This document shows positions 26,781 to 35,194 of a DNA stretch of 64,000 nt, one piece after another. The DNA comes from Balneolaceae bacterium (GTDB lineage: Bacteria > Bacteroidota > Rhodothermia > Balneolales > Balneolaceae): the NCBI GenBank assembly GCA_017640665.1, contig JAEPQE010000005.1, positions 1 through 64,000 of the forward strand, read 5' to 3'. The notes beneath the pieces are model-generated. The model ran no database searches, was not told the origin of the DNA, and saw only the letters and a program-made list of their open reading frames with translations. How positions within the stretch are numbered: position 1 is the stretch's first letter; each line of letters starts with the position of its first letter. Made by a program: the position numbers and the translations under genes.

Positions 26781-28010
26781 TTAGTCTTTTAACGAATCCA
26801 ATGCCTGAACTAAATCAGCAATAATATCTTCAGCATCTTCAATACCTACTGCCAGGCGTACCAAACCCTCTGAAATTCCTGCTTTTTCACGTAATTCTTC
26901 ATCCATCACAGAATGGGTCATAGACGCAGGATGCTGAATCAAGGTGTCAACTGTTCCAAGGCTTACAGCGAGCGTACATAGCTTAACATTATTCATTAAA
27001 CGTTCGCCCGATGTATAACCTCCCACTAACTCAAATGAGATAACTCCGCTAAAACCATTTTCAAATATAGAATTTGCCAGTTCATATTGGGGATGAGATT
27101 CTAGTCCGGGATACCACACCGTCTTCACTCCATCATGTGACTCTAAGTATTGCGCCACTTTTAACGCATTCTCTGAGTGTTTTTTCATTCTCAAAGATAA
27201 GGTCTTTAATCCCTGGTGCAGTAAAAAGGCATCCTGAGGAGCAGAAATTCCACCAAGATTTTTCCTGAACTTAGCCAAACTTACTTCCTCTATCAGTTCT
27301 TTTTTTAGTACTAAAGCGCCACCAATTACACTACCATGACCTCCCAGATACTTTGTTGTAGAATGTGCTACAATATCTGCGCCAAGCGACAGTGGGCGTA
27401 AGTGATAAGGAGAGGCGAATGTATTATCTACCATAAGAAGCGCGCCATTCTGATGAACTATTTCTGAAATAACCTTAATATCACAAACAGTCATAGTAGG
27501 ATTGGCAATGCTTTCCAGATACACGAGCTTGGTATTCGGATTTTTCTTTAGCTCTATTTCCAAAAGAAACGAATCGCTCAGATCGATCAATGAAGTCGAA
27601 ATGCCCATTAATGGTGCTTCCTCTTTCAAAAACTGACTGGTACATCCATATAAGGCATCCTGAGCAATAACATGACCTCCCAGGGCAGTGGAAATTATTC
27701 CGGTACTTATTGCCGCCATCCCACTTCCAAATACCATTCCGCTGTATTCATCCTGGTCTTTTAATCCATATGTTTCAAGTTCACAAAGAGCTCTTTCCAG
27801 CTGCTCAACGGTAGGGTTTCCTAAACGGGAGTAAATGTGTCCGTCAGCTTCCCCTGAAAACGCATCTCTGCCTTGCTGCACATCATCAAAAACGAAGGTA
27901 GAGGTCTGGTAAATCGGAACCAGATGCGAACCAAACTGATCCTTTCTCTTTTTACCAGCGTGAACGGTAGTAGTATTAAAACTATGAGGTTTTTTTGTAA
28001 CAGTAACCAT
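26781..28010 (-). CDS. PLP-dependent methionine gamma-lyase-like enzyme
   Basis: A 409-residue trans-sulfuration-family PLP enzyme. The PLP Lys is in HSTTKYLGGHG, the Asp in LLMVDNTFASP, and the N-terminal pattern VPIYQTSTFVFDD and YSRLGNPTVEQLE is standard. ALYGCTSQF carries the cysteine that marks methionine gamma-lyases (Cys116 in the Pseudomonas enzyme), which favours cleavage of methionine to methanethiol, ammonia and 2-oxobutyrate over cystathionine gamma-synthase. Its start overlaps the stop of the Lrp-type regulator by one base (TAATG). It converges on the TPM gene with only five bases between the stops. Confidence 0.88.
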   Translation of the reverse strand: MVTVTKKPHSFNTTTVHAGKKRKDQFGSHLVPIYQTSTFVFDDVQQGRDAFSGEADGHIYSRLGNPTVEQLERALCELETYGLKDQDEYSGMVFGSGMAAISTGIISTALGGHVIAQDALYGCTSQFLKEEAPLMGISTSLIDLSDSFLLEIELKKNPNTKLVYLESIANPTMTVCDIKVISEIVHQNGALLMVDNTFASPYHLRPLSLGADIVAHSTTKYLGGHGSVIGGALVLKKELIEEVSLAKFRKNLGGISAPQDAFLLHQGLKTLSLRMKKHSENALKVAQYLESHDGVKTVWYPGLESHPQYELANSIFENGFSGVISFELVGGYTSGERLMNNVKLCTLAVSLGTVDTLIQHPASMTHSVMDEELREKAGISEGLVRLAVGIEDAEDIIADLVQALDSLKD

Positions 28011-28492
28011 TATACAGGGATATTAAATTCTTCTTTAATAGTGCTTAGCACAATGCTGGTATGAAGTCGTTGAACATCGGGAAGTGTGGTTAACTTAGCC
28101 CGCAAAAACTGTTCGAAATCCTTCACATCTTTTGCAACAATATGAAGAAGGAAATCTCCTTCTCCGGTTGTGTTGTAGCAGGCAAGAATCTCGGGAATAG
28201 ACTTTATGGCGTCAGTAAACTCATCCATAAGATTTAATTGATGAACGCTTAGCGTAACGGAAACAAACGCGCTAAAACCCTTTCCTATAGACTCTTTATT
28301 GAGTATCGCGGTATAGCCTTGAATTACATTATTTTTTTCCAGTCTTCGCACTCTTTCAAGGGTAGGAGTTGTAGTAAGATTAATTCTTTCTGCAAGTTCC
28401 TTATTAGATAGCCTTCCCTCTTTCTGAAGAATCGAAACTATCTTTTTATCTATTTCATCGAGCTTAACTTCCTGCATACTTAACCTATTCAT
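28010..28492 (-). CDS. Lrp/AsnC-family transcriptional regulator
   Basis: A 160-residue Lrp-type regulator with an N-terminal helix-turn-helix (IDKKIVSILQKEGRLSNKEL, then TTTPTLERVRRLEKNNVI) and a C-terminal ligand-binding RAM domain (YNTTGEGDFLLHIVAKDVKD). It is coupled to the methionine gamma-lyase gene and probably controls it in response to an amino acid. An in-frame ATG five codons later (28477) has a somewhat better upstream purine run, so the true start is uncertain. Strong palindromes lie immediately upstream. Confidence 0.93.
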   Translation of the reverse strand: MNRLSMQEVKLDEIDKKIVSILQKEGRLSNKELAERINLTTTPTLERVRRLEKNNVIQGYTAILNKESIGKGFSAFVSVTLSVHQLNLMDEFTDAIKSIPEILACYNTTGEGDFLLHIVAKDVKDFEQFLRAKLTTLPDVQRLHTSIVLSTIKEEFNIPV

Positions 28493-28520
28493 TATTCTTT
28501 TTATTATAAATTAATTGGTA

Positions 28521-28538
28521 TATAGTATCAATACTATA
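28521..28538. promoter_or_regulatory. Palindrome 1 upstream of the Lrp gene
   Basis: TATAGTAT-CA-ATACTATA is a perfect 8-bp dyad 29 bases upstream of the Lrp start, a reasonable autoregulatory operator. Confidence 0.55.
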
Positions 28539-28574
28539 ATACAAATACAGAATAAAATTCTGTATTTGTATTAT
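28536..28574. promoter_or_regulatory. Palindrome 2 upstream of the Lrp gene (18-bp arms)
   Basis: ATAATACAAATACAGAAT (28536-28553) is followed by AAA and its exact reverse complement (28557-28574). The 18-bp perfect arms make this one of the strongest dyads in the window. A shorter dyad TTATTC-AAA-GAATAA (28571-28585) follows. Likely regulatory; the protein that binds is not known. Confidence 0.6.
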
Positions 28575-28590
28575 TCAAAGAATAATAAAC

Positions 28591-28626
28591 TAAAAAAGCC
28601 CCGAAGTTGACCAATCTCCGGGGCTT
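28591..28626 (-). terminator. Terminator of the fadE transcript
   Basis: On the minus strand AAGCCCCG and CGGGGCTT (28596-28603, 28619-28626) form an 8-bp stem followed by TTTTTTA, 31 bases after the acyl-CoA dehydrogenase stop. Confidence 0.85.
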
Positions 28627-28656
28627 AGACATGTTAACTCGAACTACCAATAATAT

Positions 28657-31149
28657 TTATACTTGTTCGGCGACCTCCTCTGAGGGCAGGCCATTTCCTC
28701 TTGGGGCTCTCGTAGTTTCGTTCATATACTCCTCCTGAGTGAATTCATCTACCTGAATTGCATCGTAGCGGGCATCTTCTGCTTTTCTCGCTAACTCCGC
28801 TTCTTCTTTAGTGATGACTCCTTTTTCCAAGGCAGGGTCAATCAAATCTGGCACAGGGGCTTTTGGAATTTCCCGCTTCTTCATTGCTACATACATTTTC
28901 TTATAAACCGGAGCTGCTTCGGTGATCAGATTAAGCGTATGCTCGTATCTTCCAATGGCTTCTGTTGGATCTTTTGGAATATAAGTCCCTTCTGTAATCC
29001 GGTCGCGTTGCTCGCCCACCGTTTGCATTGCTGAAGCTACTTTGTGTCCCAGATAATCTGATGGATAGGTTCCAATAGGATTCATTCTGGACCAAACTCC
29101 TGCCAGGCGAAATACCCAGGTCAAGCCCGGCACTTTGATTTCCCGTAAAATTCCCTCAAAGGCTTCCTGCATCCTGAAGAAAATATAATCCATTGACCAT
29201 TTGAAATAAGCTTCGTCTTCTTTTCGGCGACCTTCAGCTTCGAACCTTCTTAAAGTTGCAGCAGCGAGGTACATGTGACTTAATACATCCGCATAACGAC
29301 CTGCGATCTTCTCCTTCATTTTTAGGGCGCCACCATAAGACCCAAGTGCTATATCCGCAAAAAATGCAAAAGAAGCAGAAGCCCAGGCCAACTTTTTGAA
29401 ATACCTGGAAGCAGGACCGCTAACCGGAGACGAAGCTAAACGTCCACGGGTAATACTCAACATAAATGCACGAGCTTTATTTCTGCCTACATGACCAATA
29501 TGTGCCCAGAAATTTTCATCAAAGGCTTTGGCATCACCTTCTGTTAATGCTTTAATTTCATTGAGAGCATAAGGGTGACATCGAATAGCTCCCTGACCAA
29601 AAATCATAAGCGTTCGGGTTAGGATGTTTGCTCCTTCTACTGTAATAGCAATTGGAAGAGAGATATATCCATTGGCAAAAATATTTCGCGGGCCGCGTGA
29701 GATTCCGGCTCCCCCTACAATATCCATTCCGTCATTGATTACTTCACGCATCAACTCGGTAAAATTATATTTCATTATTGCAGTCACTACCGCCGGTTTA
29801 GCACCTTTATCAAGTCCTCCTGTAGTATATTTTCTTGCCGCTTCCATAAAGTATGTGTAGCCACCTATTCTTGCCATCGGCTCTTCAATTCCTTCAAACT
29901 TTCCAATATTCAAACCGAACTGTTTTCGGATCATTGCATAAGCCCCAACAACTCGCGTAGCCATTTTAGCTCCGCCCAGACTCTGCGCCGGTAGAGATAT
30001 TCCACGCCCAACTGCTAAGGACTCCATTAACATACGCCAACCATTTCCAGCGCCTTCTTTTCCACCGATTATAGCGTCTATGGGAACTACTACATCATGA
30101 CCATGAGTGGGGCAGTTGTAAAAAGGAACTCCAAGTGGATCATGCCGTTTTCCAATTTCCACTCCTTTTGTATCTGAAGGAATTAGCGCACAGGTAATTC
30201 CTAAATCCTCTCCTTTGCCCAGTAAGTTTTCCGGATCATAAAGTTTAAATGCTAATCCAAGTACCGTAGAAATTGCTGCGAGTGTGATGTATCGTTTATT
30301 CCAGTTCAGTTTCAGGTATAACTTTCCATCTTCTCCTTTAAAAACTTCACCGTGAGATGTCATACCCCCGGCATCCGATCCAGCATTTGGCTCTGTGAGT
30401 GCGAAACAAGGCATTTCAACGCCAGCAGCCAATCTCGGGAGATAATATTCTTTTTGCTTATCAGTTCCGTAATGCATTAATAACTCGGCCGGACCAAGTG
30501 AATTAGGAACCATTACGGTTGTCGCCAAAGGTCCACATCGGGAACCAAGTTTCGCTACAATCGCGCTATGTGCAGTTGCTGAGAACTCGTGTCCGCCAAA
30601 CTTTTTGGGAATTATCAACCCAAAAAAACCTTCCTTTCGCATGTATTCCCAAGCGTCTTCGTTAAAGTCTTTTTTTACAAATACATCCCAATCATTCACC
30701 ATACCGCAAAGCGCTTCCACCTGATTGTCCAAAAAACTTTGCTCGTCTGTGGTTAACTCAGGATAAGGCTCATCCAAAATTCTTTTGAAATTTGGCTTTC
30801 CGGAAAAAAGTTCCCCTTCTACCCAAACGGTACCTGCATCGATAGCGGTTTGCTCGGTTTCAGAAATGGTTGGGAGAAAATTAAGTACATCCAGTAGCTT
30901 CATTATTGGAGCACTTAGCAAATTTCTACGAACAGGCTTGATATTAAACAGCACTACCAAAACTGTATAAGTAATAAATATCCAGTTTGAAGCTTCCAAA
31001 CCCGCAAGTCCCAAATACCCTGCGATAGCCCATAACCAAAGTGGAGCTCCGGTGTAGGCAAAGCCAACTACCAGAATAATTGCTGCTCCGATTGATGCCC
31101 AAAGTGGCGCTTCATATAAAAATCCAAATAGTTCTGTAATTGCTTCCAT
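28657..31149 (-). CDS. fadE: Acyl-CoA dehydrogenase FadE
   Basis: An 830-residue FadE-type acyl-CoA dehydrogenase (Escherichia coli FadE is 814). Two or three N-terminal membrane helices (about residues 10-75) anchor it; the dehydrogenase core then follows with GFFGLIIPKKFGGHEFS, MPCFALTEPNAGSDAGGM (FAD/substrate loop) and IVGGAGISRGPRN. The C-terminal extension is typical of FadE. It carries out the first oxidation of fatty acyl-CoA. The TetR gene begins the transcript nine bases upstream, which suggests fatty-acid-responsive control. Confidence 0.95.
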   Translation of the reverse strand: MEAITELFGFLYEAPLWASIGAAIILVVGFAYTGAPLWLWAIAGYLGLAGLEASNWIFITYTVLVVLFNIKPVRRNLLSAPIMKLLDVLNFLPTISETEQTAIDAGTVWVEGELFSGKPNFKRILDEPYPELTTDEQSFLDNQVEALCGMVNDWDVFVKKDFNEDAWEYMRKEGFFGLIIPKKFGGHEFSATAHSAIVAKLGSRCGPLATTVMVPNSLGPAELLMHYGTDKQKEYYLPRLAAGVEMPCFALTEPNAGSDAGGMTSHGEVFKGEDGKLYLKLNWNKRYITLAAISTVLGLAFKLYDPENLLGKGEDLGITCALIPSDTKGVEIGKRHDPLGVPFYNCPTHGHDVVVPIDAIIGGKEGAGNGWRMLMESLAVGRGISLPAQSLGGAKMATRVVGAYAMIRKQFGLNIGKFEGIEEPMARIGGYTYFMEAARKYTTGGLDKGAKPAVVTAIMKYNFTELMREVINDGMDIVGGAGISRGPRNIFANGYISLPIAITVEGANILTRTLMIFGQGAIRCHPYALNEIKALTEGDAKAFDENFWAHIGHVGRNKARAFMLSITRGRLASSPVSGPASRYFKKLAWASASFAFFADIALGSYGGALKMKEKIAGRYADVLSHMYLAAATLRRFEAEGRRKEDEAYFKWSMDYIFFRMQEAFEGILREIKVPGLTWVFRLAGVWSRMNPIGTYPSDYLGHKVASAMQTVGEQRDRITEGTYIPKDPTEAIGRYEHTLNLITEAAPVYKKMYVAMKKREIPKAPVPDLIDPALEKGVITKEEAELARKAEDARYDAIQVDEFTQEEYMNETTRAPRGNGLPSEEVAEQV

Positions 31150-31158
31150 AATGTTTCC

Positions 31159-31761
31159 TTATGCTGTTGTAATCCTGACTAAAAATCCCTGAACGATATG
31201 TTCAATGGATTCTTCTATAAATTTATTCCTATCAATTTTACTGTCCAGACGTTGATTTAGTACGACTGAAATTACACCATGTAATTGTGCCCAAATCGAA
31301 TAAGCTGCAATTTGGGGTTCATCAAGTTCCATCAAACCTTCCTCAATTCCTTTTTTTATCACGGATTCAAGCAAAGCATAACCCCGACGGGCTTTCCTAA
31401 ATTTCTCTTTTGGATAGCGGCTCATCTCACTTGAAAGCATCACATAAATAACCTGATACTTTTCAGAGTAAGACATCGCGAATTCTACGTAAGCCCGAAT
31501 AATTGCCTCAAACTTATCAATGGTCGATATCTTCTGAGCGGCACTTTGCTCAATCGCTCTACTTAACTCCTCCACAGATTCCTCGATCAGTGTATGGACT
31601 AAATGATCCTTGTTTTCAAAATAGAGATAAATGCTGGTCGCCGATACTCCTATTTCTTTTGCAATTTTTCGCATAGACAGGGATGAATAACCCTTTGTAA
31701 ACAAGAAATGCCTGCTTGTATCAAGAATTTTTTCTCTAAGTGACAACTCTTCTCCGTTCAT
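31159..31761 (-). CDS. TetR-family regulator of fatty-acid oxidation (inferred)
   Basis: A 200-residue TetR/AcrR protein with the helix-turn-helix block SMRKIAKEIGVSATSIYLYF at residues 24-43 and a helical ligand-binding domain. It is the first gene of a two-gene unit with fadE (nine bases apart), and a cluster of GTTAAC dyads sits just before its start codon. By analogy with FadR-type TetR proteins it probably represses the pair until an acyl-CoA binds; the ligand is inferred. Confidence 0.9.
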   Translation of the reverse strand: MNGEELSLREKILDTSRHFLFTKGYSSLSMRKIAKEIGVSATSIYLYFENKDHLVHTLIEESVEELSRAIEQSAAQKISTIDKFEAIIRAYVEFAMSYSEKYQVIYVMLSSEMSRYPKEKFRKARRGYALLESVIKKGIEEGLMELDEPQIAAYSIWAQLHGVISVVLNQRLDSKIDRNKFIEESIEHIVQGFLVRITTA

Positions 31762-31773
31762 ATAATAAGATTG

Positions 31774-31802
31774 GTTAACAGTGTTAACTTAACGAAGTTA
31801 AC
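31774..31802. promoter_or_regulatory. Overlapping TetR-type operators (three GTTAAC)
   Basis: GTTAAC occurs at 31774-31779, 31783-31788 and 31797-31802. The first two make a 15-base dyad (GTTAACAGTGTTAAC); the last two make a perfect dyad with arms GTTAACTT/AAGTTAAC and a four-base centre. The site begins 13 bases upstream of the TetR start codon, as expected for an autoregulatory operator. Confidence 0.7.
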
Positions 31803-31842
31803 TAATCCTGAAAGAAAATCAAGCTCCATTTTTAAAGTATAA

Positions 31843-32499
31843 TCAGGTAAGTGAAAAAGAAAGAAACCGGATGGTTCTGTCTTTTTTCAGATGTAATCCT
31901 TCATAATAAGTGCGGATTGAGAGCTCAGGGTCATTCGGACATTCTTTGTAGACATCTCCTACATCCCTATGAAGAATTAAATTTTCCTGTTGAATCACCT
32001 CTTTAGTGAATTCATAAAGTTCAGGGCTATCTGTCTTAAGATTGATGGTAGCTCCTTTCTTCAATAAGGGGCGGTAAAGTTCGAGAAATTTAGGCGAAGT
32101 GAGTTTTTTTCGATCCTTCTTAAGTTGTGGGTCAGGAAATATGATCCAAATTTCATCCACTTCATTTTTTTCAAAAAATTGACCCAGATGATCAATGTAA
32201 GCCCTAAAGAATCTAATATTTTCTAAACCGAGTTCTAATACTTTCGTGGCGCCAACCCATATCCGGTTCCCTTTAATATCGAATCCAACAAAATTTTTAT
32301 TCGGATAAAGACTTCCTAGCCCTATTGAATACTCCCCCTTTCCGCAGGCTAATTCGAGAACAACCGGGTGTTCATTTTTGAAAATTTTAGAATTCCAGCT
32401 TCCTTTTGGGAAAGGATTCTTACTGTTGTAATCCGTCCATTCGAACACATGTTCCATAGACCGGATTTCGTCCATTCTTTGCTCTTTAACCTTGGGCAT
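31843..32499 (-). CDS. trmB: tRNA (guanine-N7)-methyltransferase
   Basis: A 218-residue SAM-dependent methyltransferase that makes m7G46 in tRNA. Motif I is VLELACGKGEYSIGLG (about residue 47); FVGFDIKGNRIWVGA and IWIIFPDPQLKKDRKKLTSP with the catalytic FPDPxxKxxxxKR-like segment are diagnostic of TrmB. It follows pdxH by one base on the minus strand, in a three-gene group headed by the redoxin. Confidence 0.95.
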   Translation of the reverse strand: MPKVKEQRMDEIRSMEHVFEWTDYNSKNPFPKGSWNSKIFKNEHPVVLELACGKGEYSIGLGSLYPNKNFVGFDIKGNRIWVGATKVLELGLENIRFFRAYIDHLGQFFEKNEVDEIWIIFPDPQLKKDRKKLTSPKFLELYRPLLKKGATINLKTDSPELYEFTKEVIQQENLILHRDVGDVYKECPNDPELSIRTYYEGLHLKKDRTIRFLSFSLT

Positions 32500-32500
32500 T

Positions 32501-33145
32501 TTAGGGCGACAATCTTTTTACAGACCAGCTTGAACCTTCTTTTGAGTATACGATCCGATCGTGTAGACGACTTCTCCTTCCTTGCCAGAATTCAAAATAA
32601 ACAGGACCAACTTTATAACCACCCCAGGTTTCCGGCATTGGAACTTCACCTTCGGAATATTTTTCAGATAGGTCTTTAAACTTTGCATCCAGAAAATCAC
32701 GCCCCGGAACCACTTCACTTTGATTGGAAGCCAATGCTCCGATCTGGCTCATATAGGGGCGTGTTTTGAAATATGCTTCACTTTCCTGTTTCGGGAGCTT
32801 GTGAGCAGTGCCCTCAATGCGAACCTGTCGTTCGAGCTCAATCCAGAAAAAACAGGCGGCAACATTTGGGTTTGCCTCAATCTCATCTCCTTTATTACTG
32901 GCGTGATTAGTAAAAAAAGTAAAACCATCTTCATCGAAACCCTTTAGGAGAACTATTCGATTGTGAGGTTTACCGGAACCGTCAACGGTGGCAAGAGACA
33001 TCGCGTTTGGCTCTTTTACAAGAGAATTAATTGCTTCCTTAAACCAACATTCGAATTGCTTATATGGATTTCTATCGACCTTCGTCTCATCTAAAGAATG
33101 TTGTGTATACTCCTGTCTGATTTTCTTGAGATCAATATTGTCCAT
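32501..33145 (-). CDS. pdxH: Pyridoxamine 5'-phosphate oxidase
   Basis: A 214-residue FMN enzyme that makes pyridoxal phosphate. NAMSLATVDGSGKPHNRIVL and FTFFTNHASNKGDEIEANP form the FMN-binding part; RQVRIEGTAHKLP and the C-terminal FWQGRRSRLHDRIVY, then WSVKRLSP, are the PNPOx signature. Length is normal for the family. It supplies the cofactor used by the PLP enzymes elsewhere in the window, but this is not a functional linkage. Two bases separate it from the redoxin gene upstream. Confidence 0.96.
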   Translation of the reverse strand: MDNIDLKKIRQEYTQHSLDETKVDRNPYKQFECWFKEAINSLVKEPNAMSLATVDGSGKPHNRIVLLKGFDEDGFTFFTNHASNKGDEIEANPNVAACFFWIELERQVRIEGTAHKLPKQESEAYFKTRPYMSQIGALASNQSEVVPGRDFLDAKFKDLSEKYSEGEVPMPETWGGYKVGPVYFEFWQGRRSRLHDRIVYSKEGSSWSVKRLSP

Positions 33146-33147
33146 AA

Positions 33148-33729
33148 TTATCCGAAATAGTCGGGCTCGTTACCCGGTTTCCATTTAATATTGCAGCCAA
33201 TGCTGGGTATTTGTGAGGCGACCAGCTCTCTTCCTTCCAGAAGTGCATCGATAGCATTTTTAAGATCTGCTCCAGTTGTTTCTTTCCCATTTCCGGGGCG
33301 ACTTTCATCAAACTGGCCTCTGTAAACCAACTCGTTTTTCTCATCGAATAAGAAGAAATCAGGAGTACATGCAGCCATATACTCTTTAGCTACTTCCTGA
33401 GTCTCATCGTATACATACGGGAATGGATATTCTTCCCTTTTTACTACTTCGATCATCTTTTCAGGAGAATCGGCGGGATAGTTTTCAACATCGTTTGAGC
33501 TTATCGCTACAAATCCTATTCCCTGCTGGATGTAAGAATTTGCCACCTCAACAAGTTTGCGGTTAAGATGCTTTACATAGGGACAATGATTACAAATAAA
33601 TGCAACTACAAATCCTTTCGAATTTTTTGAATACTTGTTCAGGTTTAAAATCCCGCCAGTTACAATTGGCAGGGTAAAATCCGGAGCCTTTGTTCCCAAC
33701 TCCAGCATTGTTGATTCTACTGCTGACAT
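33148..33729 (-). CDS. Thioredoxin-fold redoxin
   Basis: A 193-residue AhpC/TSA-like redoxin. KAPDFTLPIVTGGILNLNKY starts the fold and the active-site region is VAFICNHCPYVKHLNRKL, with the Cys pair in C-N-H-C. Later DFFLFDEKNELVYRGQFD is the conserved strand pair. Proteins of this type are common single-domain thiol oxidoreductases without a signal peptide; substrate unknown. First gene of the group with pdxH and trmB. Confidence 0.85.
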   Translation of the reverse strand: MSAVESTMLELGTKAPDFTLPIVTGGILNLNKYSKNSKGFVVAFICNHCPYVKHLNRKLVEVANSYIQQGIGFVAISSNDVENYPADSPEKMIEVVKREEYPFPYVYDETQEVAKEYMAACTPDFFLFDEKNELVYRGQFDESRPGNGKETTGADLKNAIDALLEGRELVASQIPSIGCNIKWKPGNEPDYFG

Positions 33730-33875
33730 TATTTCCTCTTTTTTAATAAATCCTCAGCTAGCTACGCCGGGATGATAGTTTGCCTTGATGAATTATTTAT
33801 GAAAATACGGCTTATCTGAAAGAGGTTAAAGAGAAAGGTCTATATTCCTTATTCGAATCATAAATAAAGGACATA

Positions 33876-33953
33876 AAAAAACCCGATACCCAAATGAAAA
33901 TAAATATAGTGGTCATCTATGTTTAAAAAGCTACTCTCAAATGGGATATCGGG
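33876..33953 (-). terminator. Long-loop terminator after the radical-SAM gene (candidate)
   Basis: On the minus strand an arm at 33941-33953 (CCCGATATCCCAT) pairs with 33882-33892 (GGGTATCGGG) with one bulged base, a loop of about 48 bases, then TTTTTTTA. It lies 70 bases past the radical-SAM stop. The large loop is unusual, so the region might be a structured 3' end rather than a simple terminator. The rest of the 294-base gap shows no gene. Confidence 0.5.
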
Positions 33954-34023
33954 AAGCTACTGGATGTACACGGAAAAAGAGGCCGGTTGTTTCCTGCTTT
34001 TTTGTAAATATTTATAATAATTT

Positions 34024-35082
34024 TCAGAATAAAGTTAGTTGATCTCCCGAGCTTTTTTTGAAATGCTCTATTGTCATAGGAGTTCGAGCCTCATTCAATC
34101 CCAGTTTTTTTGTTTGAATGGCAAAGATATCCCTGATTTGTTGTGAAAAATTTCCATCACCTCTCATCCTTTTTCCCCAATCAGCTTTATACAGTTTACC
34201 TCCTCTCATATCGTATAACCGGTTTTTAATTTTCTCTTTTCGATCAGGGAAGTGCTGCTCCAACCAATCCACAAAAATATCCTTCACTTTATAAGGGAGA
34301 CGAACAATAGTATATCCCGCATGAGTGGCTCCCGCATTTTTTGCGGCCTTTAAAATATCCGGGCATTCATGATCTGTAAGCCCGGGGATAATCGGAGCAA
34401 CATTCACTCCTACAGGAATCCCGGCTTTGGCTAAAGCTTCAATAGCTCTCAGTCTTCTGTTTGGGCGGGATGTTCTTGGTTCCATGATTTCCGTGAGGCT
34501 CTTGTCCAGAGTGGTGATGGAGATAGTTACCCTGACGCAATTATATTCGGCAAGTTCTTTCAGGTAATCAATATCGCGCGTTATTAAATGATTTTTGGTG
34601 ATAATTCCAACCGGGTTCCGAAATTCAGCGAGTACCTCAAGACATCCTCTTGTAATCAGTAATTTTCTCTCCAGAGGTTGATATACATCCGTGATCCCGC
34701 TCATCGCTATAACCTGGGGCTCCCACTTAGGAGACATCAATGTCTTTCTAAGTAGCGCAGCGGCATCATACTTCACGATGATTTTGGTCTCGAAATCCAA
34801 TCCCACCGAGAAGCCCAGGTATTCGTGATAAGGTCGCGCATAGCAGTAGATGCATCCATGTTCACATCCCCGATAAGGGTTTAAACCGGCTTCGAAGGGA
34901 ATATCCGGGCTCTTATTGAAGGAAATTATATTCTTGGTATCATCTTTGAAAAGTTGTGTTTTTTGAGCAGGCTTTTCTCCTGTTTCTTCATCCAAATCAT
35001 AATCTACATAGTGACCTTCAAACCTGTTAATGGGATTATCGGAAGCTCCTCTGCCTCGTTTTGGCTTTTGTAATTGACTCAT
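34024..35082 (-). CDS. PA0069-family radical SAM protein
   Basis: A 352-residue radical SAM protein related to the SplB-like group. The cluster motif is GCEHGCIYCYARP (C-x3-C-x2-C, about residue 74); GLNPYRGCEHG before it and VRVTISITTLDKSLTEIMEP after it are characteristic of the PA0069 family. These proteins resemble spore photoproduct lyase but their substrate is not established. The C-terminal segment is basic (RMRGDGNFSQQI). Single gene with its own terminator. Confidence 0.92.
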   Translation of the reverse strand: MSQLQKPKRGRGASDNPINRFEGHYVDYDLDEETGEKPAQKTQLFKDDTKNIISFNKSPDIPFEAGLNPYRGCEHGCIYCYARPYHEYLGFSVGLDFETKIIVKYDAAALLRKTLMSPKWEPQVIAMSGITDVYQPLERKLLITRGCLEVLAEFRNPVGIITKNHLITRDIDYLKELAEYNCVRVTISITTLDKSLTEIMEPRTSRPNRRLRAIEALAKAGIPVGVNVAPIIPGLTDHECPDILKAAKNAGATHAGYTIVRLPYKVKDIFVDWLEQHFPDRKEKIKNRLYDMRGGKLYKADWGKRMRGDGNFSQQIRDIFAIQTKKLGLNEARTPMTIEHFKKSSGDQLTLF

Positions 35083-35144
35083 TCATCAAAATTAAATTAC
35101 ACATATATTGTACATATAATTTACATTTTCATTAGCCAACAACA

Positions 35145-35175
35145 AATAAAAAAAGCCATGCTTTTACACATGGCT
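35145..35175 (-). terminator. Terminator of the 35195-35995 lipoprotein gene
   Basis: On the minus strand AGCCATG and CATGGCT (35154-35160, 35169-35175) form a perfect 7-bp stem with an 8-base loop, followed by a T-run (35147-35153). Confidence 0.85.
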
Positions 35176-35194
35176 GTTCTTAGGCTTAGCATCA

